Assembly: GCA_023846275.1 (NCBI GenBank)
Contig: CM043878.1
Coordinates: 11,787,501-11,851,500 of the forward strand
From: Vanilla planifolia
Lineage: Eukaryota > Streptophyta > Magnoliopsida > Asparagales > Orchidaceae
DNA: 64,000 nt
Direction of reading: 5' to 3'
Shown here: one piece after another, positions 22,801-37,800 of the stretch
How the letters are laid out: each line of letters opens with the position of its first letter
Numbering within the stretch: position 1 is the stretch's first letter
The notes under the pieces: model-generated
Told to the model about the DNA's origin: nothing
What the model saw: the letters and a program-made list of their open reading frames with translations, nothing else
The model's database searches: none
Translations under genes and position numbers: made by a program

Positions 22801-25800
22801 TTCATTCTTTAATCTTTTCATTTGGATTTGTAGCTTATAAATGAATTCTCTTTAAAGTTTTTAGTTTTAGAAGAGGTTAATTGAGTGTATGGATGATAGA
22901 TTTGTTGCCCTCAAATCACATGACTAGAGATTCAATGTTATTCACCAGCTTTAATTAATGTAATGAGAAGTGAATTGTAAAGAAATATTGACGGCACAAA
23001 ATCTTGGTGTTATAAATAGGAAGAATGGCCTCAACTCTTAACTGAATTTAGTTTATTCTTTATTTGGATTGCCTATATTATTTGTAATGTAAGATATTAT
23101 CCATTAACAACTTAAGCACAAAAATGTATCATCAAGGTTTTCAAAAATGTTTGTGATTTTTAGTTGGGTAGGTTGATTGGCAATGGTAAGGATGTCTAGG
23201 CTTACATATCTATGTGCATTTTGGGAGAATTGTTTTGTTGTTTTCCAAGAATAAACACTCAGTTTTAGTATAAAGTTTACCAATTTTCGAAATCATATTA
23301 GGTCTTCATTCTTTGTAATGCTTTATAATAATTTTTGTTTGTCATCTTGAAAAATACATATCATGGGATTCTTGTTGATTTGTCTCATTTATGAATGTTC
23401 ATTCTAGACTAATGCCTGTATTTCTTTTGAAAGAAAAATCTAAAATAGAGTTGAAATACAATTTCAAACAAAAATTCAAATCTTATGGGAAAAAGAATAT
23501 TTTGCATCAATTCTTAGTGATTATCTTTCAAGCCAAGGTATTATGTCCAAAATATTATGTATTGATGTATTCCAACAAAATGGCATAACACTAAAGAAAA
23601 AATAGATATTTTTTAGATTAATTGTTTGCTCTTACTTTTAATCGATGTACCCAAGTATTTTTGGGGAAATATAGTTTTCAACTCCACTTACCTCATAAAT
23701 GGTGTGCATTCTTGAGTTCACAAATTCAAGGCACTTATACAAATCTTCATTAAATATCTCATTCATTTTCAATGTTTGTACTCATCTTTAAAATTGAGGG
23801 AAATCTGATCACTAGACATTGAAGATAGTGAAATTACATTGATAATATCAATATCATGTTATTCACACTTTCTATGTCATGATTTTATGATGTTAATGTC
23901 CATTCTCGTTTTTTTGATGACAACATTGTCACATGGGAATTAGAGAAAGAAAGACATCTTACTAGTGTGCTTGCCATGGGATTTAAATCAACCACCTAGG
24001 AGATCTTCGATAATTTGAGGGTATGGAGGTTTCTAGTCCAAGGGGTGGTATATATGTCTCTCAATTCAAATTTGTCTTGGATTTACTTTCATAGTATGGG
24101 ATGTTGGATTGTAGAACAAATAACAATGCCATAGATTCCATTACTAAGGTGATTTGGTAAATAATGGTTGATGTTAAAGACTATTTGGCAAACTCATCTA
24201 TGTTATAGTATATTGGACCTTAGTTTTTAGTCTCATAAGCTAATATATCAATGTACCCCGGGAATAGATGTAGAAGATACAGTGATACATCTTGGGCTAG
24301 CTCAATCTATATTTGAAGATTTGCATTTATGTTTTAAGAAAATATTGTAATTTGGAGAATTGAGAGACATGTTTTTTTTGGCATTGTAGAGGTTAAGGCC
24401 ATGATCCATGACATTTATTAGGAAATTTGGGCAAGAAAGCACTTAGAAATTTTATTTAAAATTATGCCAAATTTTTTTCCTCATGATAGAACCAAGACAC
24501 AAAATTAAATAGCTATCAAATTGTTCTTTACTCTCACGTGCCTTGAAATTGTAGATATCATAAAGCACTATTGTATAAGAAGTTTGAAGATCAAAGACCC
24601 AAGATTCGTGTGAACAACATATTTAACCCAATTTTAAGGAGAGTGCAAAATAGTTTTGTAGAATTTTGTCGTCAATTACTACAATAATCTTGAAATGGTT
24701 CTATAATAATTTGTTTTTCATTACCTCTTCATTAATTCTTTAGTAATTCTGCAATAATTTTTTTTCTTATTACTATAATATTTAAAGATTTTTGCAGTAT
24801 TATATAGGAATTTTTTACCTTTATTTCGTTTCTATTACTAGTTTGTACCTTGCATGTTCGATTTATTAATTTCCTATTTTGTTTTTTGTAATTCCTTCGA
24901 ATGATTATTTTCTATGTACTTCTATATGTGCATACGAGTGAAAGAGAACAAAAAAATATCCTCAAATATTTTTCCTCCAAAGATATCTATTTGGATATTG
25001 TTTAAATTGTTATTCGACACATCACAGTAACTCATCATATACTTGAATTGATTCATATATTCTGAAACAAAAAGTGAATTCCTTAACTTCAGAAATGAGA
25101 ATTCTTTAAATTCCTATCATGACAAGTGAAATGAATTTCTATTTTTACTTTTTAATTTCTGAAAAAGCTAAAAGTGTTCAACACTATATAATTCAATCAT
25201 CTTTATATTCACCAGTGACCTTGAGCCAATAAAATGACTTAACATAGCAAAAGCTACATTAAATGTCTGCCAAATGACAATTTATCATTCCCCATCTTAT
25301 TAGTAATTCCATTTTTTGTTTTGCAATTGACACACACACGGCTAGGGGACAGTACCTATATTATGGATTAGGGGTAAGTTATTGTAAAAGCAGTGGTGGA
25401 CGATCCTTTAAATTTTACATGATTAGATGGATGTGAACCTATGGCATGAGGACGGCATCTCTTGGGATTGGTTTTAGATCTTCAGTTCAACCTAAATGTT
25501 TTGTGGTTTTAGGGGAAGAGGTGGGGTGTCATTCATTTTCATATTAATAGTTTCCAATACTTGACTGGGTTTTCAAGCAGATGGTCGTCGGTTTTGCATG
25601 TAATGGGACTTGCTCAAATTAAGGATTATAAAAACTAATAGCTATGATATAATTTGGTGAGTGTTTGGACAAGCCTATCCAAGCTCAAGTGGATGAACTA
25701 TTTTGGTAAATTTCTTGATATTATTGTGCATGTGTTGCTTGTGAAGAGTAATATTTGCTCTTGCAATAGAAGAAAAAGCCCATATCGTCAATTCTTATTT

Positions 25801-28800
25801 TGGTATTTTCTGAAATATCTTAACCAGATTTTGTGATACTAGTCTAATTTAGTACAGATGATCAATGCTTTGGAATTTAGTTATGGATATTATCTCACAA
25901 TCAGGGATATCTTACTGACCTTCAGGTATGCAAAACTGAAATTTCCAGGCATCTAGTATGTACATCACAGACTTCTATCAATTCCAATTCTAGGACATTA
26001 GTTATTAGACACCACAAGTTGGACATAAAATTACCAAAAATAAGATCCTAAGTCAGTTCTTGAATGCAGTTTTCTTCCTCTCATAACACATCAAATACCT
26101 CCCTGTTAAGCACCATGGTCAGCTTGCACATATATTGTACTATGGTATTATGTACTGTGTAGAGCTCAATTATTTGTGAGGGATAGCTTTGCTGAAATAA
26201 CCAATGAGATTGCTCAAATTGAATGGACAAAGAAGATGAAATACTTTTGTATTTCAGTTGTGACAAATGCTTGTTGTTCCTAAGTTGAATATTGTGCTTT
26301 TCTGTTGCTGCTTATATGAATTAAATTACGATGTGCTTTTTTTGTGTATAGATTTGGCAGTTTTTAAGTTCGATTTTACTAGCATACTTTTTAGACTAAA
26401 CATGAAAAAATAAAAAAAATATTGGTAGTTCCATACTTTTCCTAAAATGCGTTATCCTGATTGAAATTTACTGATATCTTCGTAGATTGGCTTTCCTCAG
26501 GTTTAGAAGCTCTCTTTTTTCCATATTGTATCATCAAATACTTATTTTATCTAGTCCTTCTTGTTTATTTAGTAGCATAGTTGCTGTACAATATGATTGA
26601 GAAGTAGAATAATAAATAGGAGTTGGAGAGCCTACTTGTGTGACATGCTTCATTTTACCTTGATTATGACACATATTTGTTGTCTTGAGAATTCACAAGC
26701 TACAACACTTCATTTGTCCATCCTTTTGCTGACGCATGAATCTTGGGATTGGGTTTTTTAAATCAGTCCAAATGGGTGTCTAAAGGATTAGGAGTAAGAG
26801 GAATCTTGGTTGTTTCTCAAAGGAATGGTTCATATAACACTCCTTTTACAGGACGTATACTTTAATTCACTTATTCTTACTATAATGCTTTATATAATCG
26901 TTCAAGGTTTTACAATTTTAGAGGTTTAAAACCATTATTACCAAATTGCCATCACATTGTACTGAATTTAACCTGAAGTGATTTTAGGTTTGAGTAGTTC
27001 TGTGCTTTATTACTCCAACGTTGGCTATTAAATACTTTTTTGCAATTGATTGGGACAGGTGGAACCCTTTATTGATATCACTAGCATGTACTATTATTTT
27101 AAATATAAGAATACGGGGAAAAATCTTCGAGAGGAAACCAAAAGCTTGGCTACTATTTGCAGGGAAATTCTTGGCATATGTCTATCCAAGGTTCTGCTCT
27201 CGAACTGCTGAATAATTCTTTTTTTTTTTATTGTCCCAAATCTAATTTTGAGGTTTGGTTTTGAAAGTTTTTTTTGGCAGTTTGTTGTTTGATTGATTAT
27301 TGGATGCTTGATTTAATTTATGCATTTCTGTGGAAATCTGTGATAATTTTTATTGTGATACATAGGTACCAAAGGTGCTCACCACTCATCCCACACATTC
27401 TTACGCCCCAAGCACATGCTGCACATACCAGCGGTCATACTATTTAAAGACAATGGCCGCAATCTGGCTTCATTTTTGTTTAAATCAATTGGAGATACAA
27501 ACATTAAAAATTACTATCTAATATATTGCACTGAACAGTTTTTTATTATTTTTGGAGAGGAATGATTTCTCAAAGCTAACTGCTTATGATATTCTTATTG
27601 ACTTATTGCAATTTTACATTGCTAAAATTGTAAAATTAACAATTCATTATAATAAATATTTTTGTTATTATAAAGAAATCCATGATAAATATTAAGTTGA
27701 AAAGAAATTTGACGGTTATGACTTACATGGCTACTAATCGACAATGAATAGCAGAAGGATGAAGGAAGAGAGCTAAAATCAATCAAGTTAGAACCCTTCA
27801 ACTTCTTCAAAAAGGTTAATTACAATACTTATTAGCTCAAGATTTTTTCATACATGGAGTTCTATTTGGGATTGAAATTTGACAATCGTAAATACTTTGA
27901 GCCAACGATGCTTGACAAGGAACCAAATGAACGAGTGCCACCAATGGTTGACATTCTTTAAGGAGGTTTGTATTTGTGGTTAGAATATACGAAATAATTA
28001 AATCCTTTGACAAGATAATATCTTGGGATAGAGAATGATAACCCACAAGATGAGGAATAATGTCATCTTATTGCATCAATGAAAAGCACAAGCTCACCAT
28101 AATTAGGTATGGGCAAGATGGAAGAATGATAGAATTATCTTAATTTTATGAATAAAGCCCCAAGATAAGGGAGTTAGAGTGTAATTTGAGCATCTAATTG
28201 TATGTTAAAATAAGAAGATTTAAGGTTGTGAATCCTTAGAAAAAAAGGTCCATAATCTAGAGATATTCTCTAGAATTATACTAGTATTAAGACCTTTCAT
28301 GGATTTCAAAAATTAAAGAAAGCTCTCAAGACCATCTAGGTCTAAAAAGAAGAAAAATACCTGAGGTGATAGCCTATTGAGATGGTTTTTTAATTAAGCT
28401 CCTTTGACGATGTTGGTCTCGAAGGGATGCAATAGGGATGTATAAATACTTTTTATTGTTGTCCCTTTTCCTGTCCATTGCACCCTTACCTATTGCCACC
28501 ATAGAGGTTCCTCGAGGTTATATTGGCCTTGAAGCTTTTATGTATTAAAGTTTGTGAAAGATTAGGAGTTGTCCAAATAGTTGCATTATGGTTAAGTTCA
28601 TGGCTCAAATGAAACACTATCACCTTATGACTCAAAGGACTAAATTGTCTTTCAATGCTCATATAAACTCTTGGGTAGGTGAAAGGAGAGGAATTAAGAA
28701 ATCATTTCTCATCTAAGTATTGAAAATTAGCTTATGCTACATTCTTTCTCTTTTTTTTGAATTCCTATAGTTTCTTCTCTTGCAAAATTTAGTAGTATTA

Positions 28801-31800
28801 CATTCTAGAAATCATTGTTGGTAAGCCAATCATTTAAGAATTAACATAGCTTCTAAATTTACAAAAGTCCAAATATTGCTCTGCATTGGTGAGAAGAGAG
28901 AATTGGTATCTAAGAGATAAATCACTTGAAGGTGCCTTCATTATCTACGGCTAGTAAAACCTTTTTAGATCAAAGTTGCATGGATTTCTCTAGCATGCCA
29001 AAAAAGCAGAAGCTGGTGGCTACAATATTTGGGCTTCGTTGTGTTAAAACTAGACCATAAATCTAGTTTTTCATATAATATACCCTGAGGGAAGGTAGAG
29101 AACCAAAGAAATTCCAAGAATAGCATGAACAATCTCTCAATTCAACTAATAATGTAAGATTGAATCTCACTGACCCTGCGAAGATATTTTTGCGATGGAT
29201 AACGAATTTAACATTTAGGAATGAAGATGTTTGGGAGTGATTGTTATGTCATTGGGTAAGGAGTAGTTTTTAATGGGCTTTTATGTAGAGAAGTATAAAG
29301 ATGAATTGTTTCTCATTAGAAAATGTAGGGAATGGTTCTGGGCATTACATGTGAAATTATTATCTTAAAATATCGAGATGCCTTTTAGCTACAAAGCCCG
29401 TTTTGGTTAATATAAAACAACCAAAGGGAGATAATGTCTTAACATAGTGAGATTAGTTTGTGATATCATGATATCAAAGTGATGTTTCTTATAATACAAT
29501 ATGGTTCGAGGATGAACTAGATGGAAGCTAGTGGGTATATAGCAATTGGGACTGAAGTGTGTAGAGAGTGATTGTTAGGTAATGACTCAGAGGTAGAATC
29601 ATTGGATAAGGAGTAATTATTTGCACACCTGTAAGTTTTTGAGGTACAAGGATGAATAATCTCCCATTTGAAAAGGAATGAATAATTCTGAGTCTTATAT
29701 ATGAGGTTATGGTCTTGATATTCAAAATGTTTTTTGGGAATAAAACTTGTTTAGTTTGTATAGGATAACCATAGAGAGATAATATCTTGATATGAGGAGA
29801 TCAGGTTGTGACAAATTGAGGTTTGGAACTTAATATTCTTAGAGTTTAAATTCTAAAGCGTGAAATGTGGCCTCCAGTATGTGAAAGTGAACATAAAACA
29901 TTCATATTTTATTTAAAAGAATATTTTGCTTTATAAAGTTCATAAAAAATTGTTTGTCTTTAAAAATCTTGAAAATTTACTTCCACGAGCAAAAACTTTA
30001 TATTTAATTGAATGATATTTTTTTTTGTAATTTGATCATGAAATTCATGATTCAGGATATGGATTGGTTAAGAGCAAACTCTTTTAATTATTAACTCAAT
30101 TAATATGTGTCCAAATCAATATAATGATATCCAAATTAAATAAGATTTGGATCATAGCATACAAGTAACATTTAAAATGCATTACTTGTACCAAATTTTG
30201 ATAGAACCATATACATTATGTGTAATATATATAATGCTTTTAACATTACAAAAGTAGCCAAATAGTCTAATTGAGTTGATATTCAAATGAATTCAAACTC
30301 GGGCCATAATATGGAAATAATATTTCCTACGTAATTTACTTTTTAATCACATGATTCTTTTTAATATAACAAAAGAAGCCTATGGGTTCAATTATATATC
30401 GAAATAAATCCAACCCTATACCATAGAAAGGAAATGATGTTTCTTATGTCGTTCACATATAAAAGTCATAATTCGTAGTTTCGATTGAAACTCTTGGTTC
30501 TGTTTGAAACCTATTTGAAACTAGCTATAAAAATTAGGTTTTGATAATTTATCGGTTTAGACCAAAGCCACATACTAGATTGGTCAATTGTTGTCAAAAT
30601 TGGGTGAAACTAAGGCTTGATTTTCACTAAAGTTTTGTTACATTTTTTTTAAGTGTTATCAAACTTTTGATTTAAATAAATTAATTTCAATGGTCTTTAA
30701 TTAAACTTATAAATGACAATACGAATTATAAAGTCGTTTAATTTTATAGATGGTTGAATATATGTAAAAATTAAGCTTAATTCATAAAAATTGTATCTAT
30801 TTTTTGTTTTAATAATTATATCTATGTAAGTATTTTTGAAAAATAATTATATTTAGTTGATAATTTGTTTTATATTTTTAGTTTATATAATATATTTGTT
30901 CCATTCAATTCAAAAAAGAATTTATATTTTGTTATATTTTTAAATTAATCTTATTTTATTTTTTAAATAATTTTTATACTTGATCTATTGGAAGACATTT
31001 GATAAAATAATTATTTCTTTAAAGTGAACACTAATAAAGACAATTTGAGCGTTTCATATATTTCTTGAATATTAAAAGGTTATGTTGTTTAGATTTTAAT
31101 GCTTTATTTAAAATTTTATTTGTTTGATGTAATATTTTTATTAACATAAAAATTATTTGTTGATTCATATAGTATATTATTTATTTATGTTTGTTTATTT
31201 AAAAATTTTAGTTATTTTTTTAGAAACCTTTAATTTTATAAAAAAATAAAAATACTTCAAAAATATTTAAAACTGAATTTAATGCATTAAAATTTTTTTT
31301 GAAATCTAAACTTAAATCAATCGAAAGTAGTATTCTTTCTAGGGATTGAAATTGAAATTACGATCCATGATTAAGTATAGGTTGTTAATTCGGTCTCTTG
31401 GCTGATCAAGTTAGATGCTTGTTCAGGTTAATACTAAACATTGATCTTATAGGCAAATTAGGACATCTTTATTTCTCTTATAATTAAATTATCAGCCAAT
31501 GGTATAAGACCATGGTTCTAGAATTTAGGTGAGTATTAACTTAGTTTATTTCACTATCAAGCCATTCTTATATGCGCATACCACATACAAGATATGACAA
31601 TGGAAAGTATAGTGTGTATTTAGAGTCTTTTGAATAGAAGGTAAAGCATCATATGTTAGTTCTTAGTAGATAATCCAATTCTGATCTTGAACTCATGTAA
31701 ATCTTGGAAAAAACTTCAATTGATCAATGCTGTTAAGCCATCAAAATAGTCTTTAAGCTCTTAGTTCAAGCGCAAATGTACTCAATGACATGCAATGCTA

Positions 31801-34800
31801 CCTATCTCATGTAATTGGCTTATAATATATATTTGAAATAATATTGGATCATCATAATAATGACTTCTAATGTTTTTATCAGTACAATCAAATGTAGTGG
31901 CTAATCGAGCTCAATTAGATCATCTTCTACTGTATGAAGGTTTAGTTCACATCACCTCAAATGTCCCTTTTATAATCATTAGGACCGTTGATATTATTTT
32001 TAAAAGGATACACCATTAAGAACATAGTGTGTTGGGTATTGAGTGAATTTTGAATAATGTATTTTATTTTTTCTTAAAATTGTATTGTAGAACCCCTCAT
32101 TGATGAGAATTTATTTGGTACTTCAACAAAAAATAAATTACTAAATTTTCTACGTGAATAGCCTACCAAATAAAAATGCATAAATCAAAATATTTTACAT
32201 AATATCAAAATAATCAATCAAATTTGAGTTATAAATATCAAAATATTTTATGTCTATTTTCAAGTGGAGTTATAAATATTGATAAGCCTAACTTGGAACT
32301 CAAATCTTCCATGTTCTACTTTTATATGATTTTAGTGAAGATTTTGTCGACACCTTGGCAAATGTAGTAATTTGAGTATTCGTTTCTTCTCTTTTATGAA
32401 ATGTGTAGCAATTTTCACATGCTTTGTCTTAACATGCATTGGATTATTTATGATACTAATAGATGATTGATTGTTACAAACATCATTATATGTTCTTCAA
32501 TCATGATACTCAATTCATTTAGAAGTCTTTTTAGCCATATACTTAGACATATAACATGTGTCATTTCTTTGAATTTGGCTTTTGCATTGCTTCTTGACAC
32601 AACAAATTGTTTCTCGTCGCATAACTAAATTCCTAAAAGCATATGTACAAAAGCCAAAAGTTGATTTTCATTCTTTTTCTAATCATGCCCAATTAGCATC
32701 ATTGTAAATTTTGTTGTTTTTTTCTTGTGATTTTTTAAAATACGTGCTCCTTTGTTTTAGGTACATCAGTATCTTATAAATTGCATGCATGTGCTCTTTA
32801 TTAAAATTATTCTTGGACTGATTTACCATACTAATAAAGAAACCAATTTTAGGCTTTTTTGTAAAATAAATGAGTTTTTTCACAAGTCTCTAATATTTAC
32901 TTTTATCAATTGATGCATTATCTTCTTTAATTTCTCGTTTATTTGTTAAGTTTATTTGGTGTCTAGTGGCTTGAATTTGAGTATTCTTGTTTTTTAGAAG
33001 GTCTAGGACATATTTCCTTTGAGACATTGAAATTCTTACTTTGACCAAATTATTTTCATTTTTAGATTGTATTTAAGGATTTTAAGTTTTTTATTTCAAA
33101 CTCTTTGGTTGGTAGATCTTAAAAATGTTAACCTTCTATTCATAATCACTTGTTAAAATAATATCAATCTACATATATATTAAGAATGATAAGTTTCCAT
33201 TCAGATAAGTATTTAACGGAAAGTTTTATTTGCCTGTTTTTCATTCATACATTCTTGTTTTTTTATAATATTCAAAATATATTTCTTTTGAGGTACAAAA
33301 ATTCTTACTTTTAATCAAGTTATTTTCATTTTGATAAAGTATTTGAGGTTTCCAATTTTTTCATTTCAAATTCTTTGGTGAATAGTTCTTGACAATGGTG
33401 ATCATCTATTCATAATCACTTGTTAAAATAATGCCATTTGCATATATGACAAGTGCAACAATGTTTAGGTAAGTGTTTAATAAGGAGTATGATTTTGTCT
33501 AATATTTTGAATATCTATATAGTCTCATTACTTTTGTAAATCTATCAAACTAGAAATTTGGCGTTTGTTTAAGTTGTATAAATAACTTCTTAGTTTGTAG
33601 ACTTCATTAATTGTGGTAGATCTAGGATAACCACTTATGTATATTTTTTCAAGTTTTTGTTAAGAAAAGCATTATTGACATCTAATTGGTGGAGTGGCTG
33701 ATTCAAATTGTTGCCAAAGGTTGAAGATGTCTATGTTTAATTTGGTTATCAAAGTGTAGATTTCTTCATAATTGATTCCATAGGACTATGTAAATCATTT
33801 TAGTAATGAGCCTTGATTGGATCAACTCTTCCACCTTTGCAGTTCACTATGAAGATCCATTTGTAATCAGTGGGATGCTTTCTAGGTGGTTATTTTTTGA
33901 TTTTTCATGTTCTATTCTTTTCTAATACACAAATTTCTTCTATAATGATAGTTTTTCATTCCAATATCTTTAGAAATTCTTGTATGGATTTAGGAGTCTA
34001 TATATGGTCCAAACTTGTCACAAATGTCATATAGATAAACTTTGATATGATGCAAATTTATTAATTAGATATTTTGTGCATTCTTTAACACTCTTTTTTG
34101 TTGCAATAAGTAGCTCACTAACTTTAGAAGGTTTAGGATTAGGATTACCTTGAGACCTTGTGATCTTGAATCTAAATCCAATTCTTGGATTTGCTCAAGA
34201 GATATTTGTTGCTCACTCCATTTGGTTCATATTTCTTATAGAGTAGGTGAAAATATCTTTGTTGTTTTTGGAATAAGTAGTATTCAAGAAATTGAGGCTT
34301 CATTAATTAGTGTTTGTATAAGAAGGGCTTGGAAGATTTGGTACCTTGATTGTTGATTTGATTTGATGAAATTTAAGGAATATCTAAGGTATTGATTTCC
34401 ATATTGAGATCCTAAAGTTGATATTCCCGTGTGAAGTTTCCCCTTGAATATCAGATTTAGGTTAATATAATTGGTATTCAATGGATGTAACATCCATGTA
34501 ACCATTGAGTTTCTTTATAATTAGTTAATAACATTTGTACATTTTTTTTTGGAAGAGTACATCAAGATTTAGTTAATGGTTCTAGGGTCATGTTTCTTCT
34601 CGGTGTTGGCTATGGATGTGTACAAATACAGGATTTTTGAATATTTTAAAAGGAATGGGGGATATAAAATTGGTGGTTTGTTTTGTTTTGGATAGTGTTT
34701 AACATAATTTTTAGTAGTTTAGGACTTGAGAGAGCATTTTATCAATGAGATAAGTTGCGGTATAGGTTTTTCCCATATTTTTTTTTGGTACATGCGTAGA

Positions 34801-37800
34801 GAACATAAGGGATTGTGTTATTTTTAGGAGAATTTTGTTTTTCTTTTTGGCTGTATCATTTTGTTGAGGTGTGTCGATATAGGAGCCTATATGTATAATC
34901 TTTTGCTTTATTAACCACTAAGGATTGTTGTAAAATATTTTTGTTTTGTTTGTTTTCTAATTTGTATTTTAAATCCATTTAATTCTTATGTGATCATATA
35001 TAAATAATATGAACCAATGAGATGTAATAATGCTTTTTACCATAGATGGTCTTGATTCAACATTATGAATCAATGAAAAATGTTGTGATTTTTTGTATGG
35101 TTACGATAATAATTTTGAGCATATTTTGTAGACTAACAAATTTCATTTTGAAACTTTTGTGGATTTTTTTTATTAAAAAATAATTGAAAATATTTTTATA
35201 GATATAGGAAATTTAGATATTCTAACTTGTGTTGTAATATGATTGCACCTTTCCCTTTTTAATTGAAAAACAAAAGCTAAATCTTGACTTACAAATACTA
35301 AACAATGAAAATTAGGATCAAATTTTGTAGAAGAATCATAAATAGATAGAGCTTTGAGCACTTTAGCATTACTTATCATACTTTGTAAATTCAAAACCTA
35401 AAATTCACAAGAATTTGGAGAAACTTTAGTGACACATTTTTTATCCCAAGTGAGTTTATTGACTAATAATTTTTAATTGAGGTACTAAACAAGACAAAGT
35501 TGAGTATTATATTTTTTTTTAGTTTTTATTGATCTATGACCAATCAATTTAAAAAGTGATTCGTCTATTATAATGTCTATTATATTCTCGTGAAAATGGC
35601 TAAAATTTGTCATCACATTGTAAATTGAAATTATTTTTTTCAACATTCAAGACATTGATGAAATTAGTTTTCTGAGCTAAGAATTTAGTTCCAGTTGTCA
35701 TTGTTGATATAGTTGCTTGTGATTACTTAGTCCATTATTTCAAAATCTCTAATTGCTTTTTGTTAAATGGATTGAGCTTAACTGATATAGATTTTTCTTA
35801 TTTGATAGTATTGTTGCCCTTTAGTTCTTGTTGGTTTGCGGGCATGAGAGCTTCCAATAGGATGGTTTTTTGTAACTCTTTCGTCATGGGTCTTTGATAT
35901 GATTGGTCTTTAGGCAATGTTCACAATGTAATTGTTATTTTCTTTACTTGTTATCATTGTTATGATTTTGAGGCCTACGAACTACTAGGGCAAAAATTTT
36001 TAATTAAGATGCAATAGTTGAGTCTGTAATACATCCTTTCTCTTGCGATTTTTCTTGTTTGACTATAGAAAGGTCTTGTTGGAGGCTTGAGTTGAGGTTT
36101 CATCCCATAAATTGTTTTTTGAACTTCATCAAAGTTTTTCTTAAGCCCAAATAGAGATTTATACATTTTTTTTATAATTTGTGTACATGAGTCTCTCTTC
36201 AGGGCATCTCCACAAGTGTTCTTTGCACAAGTCTTTTTGCTCTCAACACTATATGAGCGTATTGATATACTTAGTCACAATCAAATCATTTAGAATACTA
36301 TCTATTAAGAAGTTTTGAAATGTTCTTTTTTGAGTATGTATCCCTTGTTGCCTCCCATTTTTTTTGTTGCTCCACAGAGAAGAAAATTTTCTCTTATCTC
36401 ATTGGTTATGGAATTAATCAACCATGAAATAATCATATTGCTTTCTATCTTTCAAGTTTTAAACTTCAGGTCATTTGCATAGGAGTCCACCAAATAGATA
36501 ATCATCCTTGCAATTTCCATATATGAATATCATTAATTGGAATAGTTGTTGATAATTATTCTTATTGAGTTTGTCTTATAATAATGACGATTCCTATTTG
36601 ACATCCTGTCAGGTTTGAAGATTTTGTTTATGTGATTTGAGCGACTGGGGATGTTGCGAAGGAGGAGCTAAGTTTCTTCGTTATCATCTTGTGTTTCACC
36701 ATGTAAAGTTCTTTCCTAAATAGGTGTTGACAAAGAGTGAATAGAGGGTGCCGACTTGAGGCTTTCAAGTGGGAGAGGAAATTGATATTAGTGCTCGCAT
36801 AGAGAGCGACGAGATGGTTGTGACGCTAGTGACCAGTTGTGGGAGTCGTATGATGGGTGAGGGCTTTGCAGGCGGATTTTGATTGCTTCGTCTATGACAC
36901 TAACAAGATAGAGATTGACGCATATGCTTTGGCAGTTTTTGTTGACAAAGCTTTGATGGAGGCAAATGTACTTTGAACTACTGAGAATGATGCTTATAAT
37001 AATGATTTTATTGATTTAATACCATGATATAATGATTTCTATATCATGATGAGGCCCTATTCTATTGATGTTTGACCATTTTGTTTTTTCTTCACGACAA
37101 AAGCAGATTTTTATCTCCAAAGAAACATCAACCTTTAAAGGTAAGGATCTTATATATATAACCTATATTTTATTCTCCTTGAGATGGGATTATTGATTGT
37201 TGTATGCCTTTATTTAGAAGCTTATCCGGAGAGCCTCATTTGTTAGTGAGTCCTATTCTTGGCATATCACCTGACAATGACTTACCATGTTGGTCTTGAG
37301 CATTATGAAGAGTGAATTTTGCTTTGATGACAATTTTTAGAAGTTTAATTTTCTTGATTAGATCAATATATCTTAATAGATATTGGTTATTCATTAGTAA
37401 TACAAATTCAGGCAATCTCTACTAAAATATTGTATTAGAAAAATTGTTGGAAGAATTAATGTCTAGGCCCCAGATCATACCATTGAAAGCTGAATTGATA
37501 TTGAATCAAGATTGGATAAGTGGTCAAAGGAGGCAGAATAGGACCTTGCTATTATGATCTGAACTTGCCCACCAAAACTATTAGAAGATGATTTTGTGCC
37601 ATTAGCAATATTAAGTTTTGGGCAGTTCCTTGGATGTTTGTTCCAATAAATAATTTGATGTTTGGGAGGCTATTGGAATTTTAAGGTAATCTTACAAATC
37701 GTAGCGGAAGGCGTATTGCCATGGAAGGATTTTGAGGTCAAAAGGTTTGCTTTTTTGTAGAAAATTTCTATGTAAATAAATGCATTGGTGAGAGCAGATG

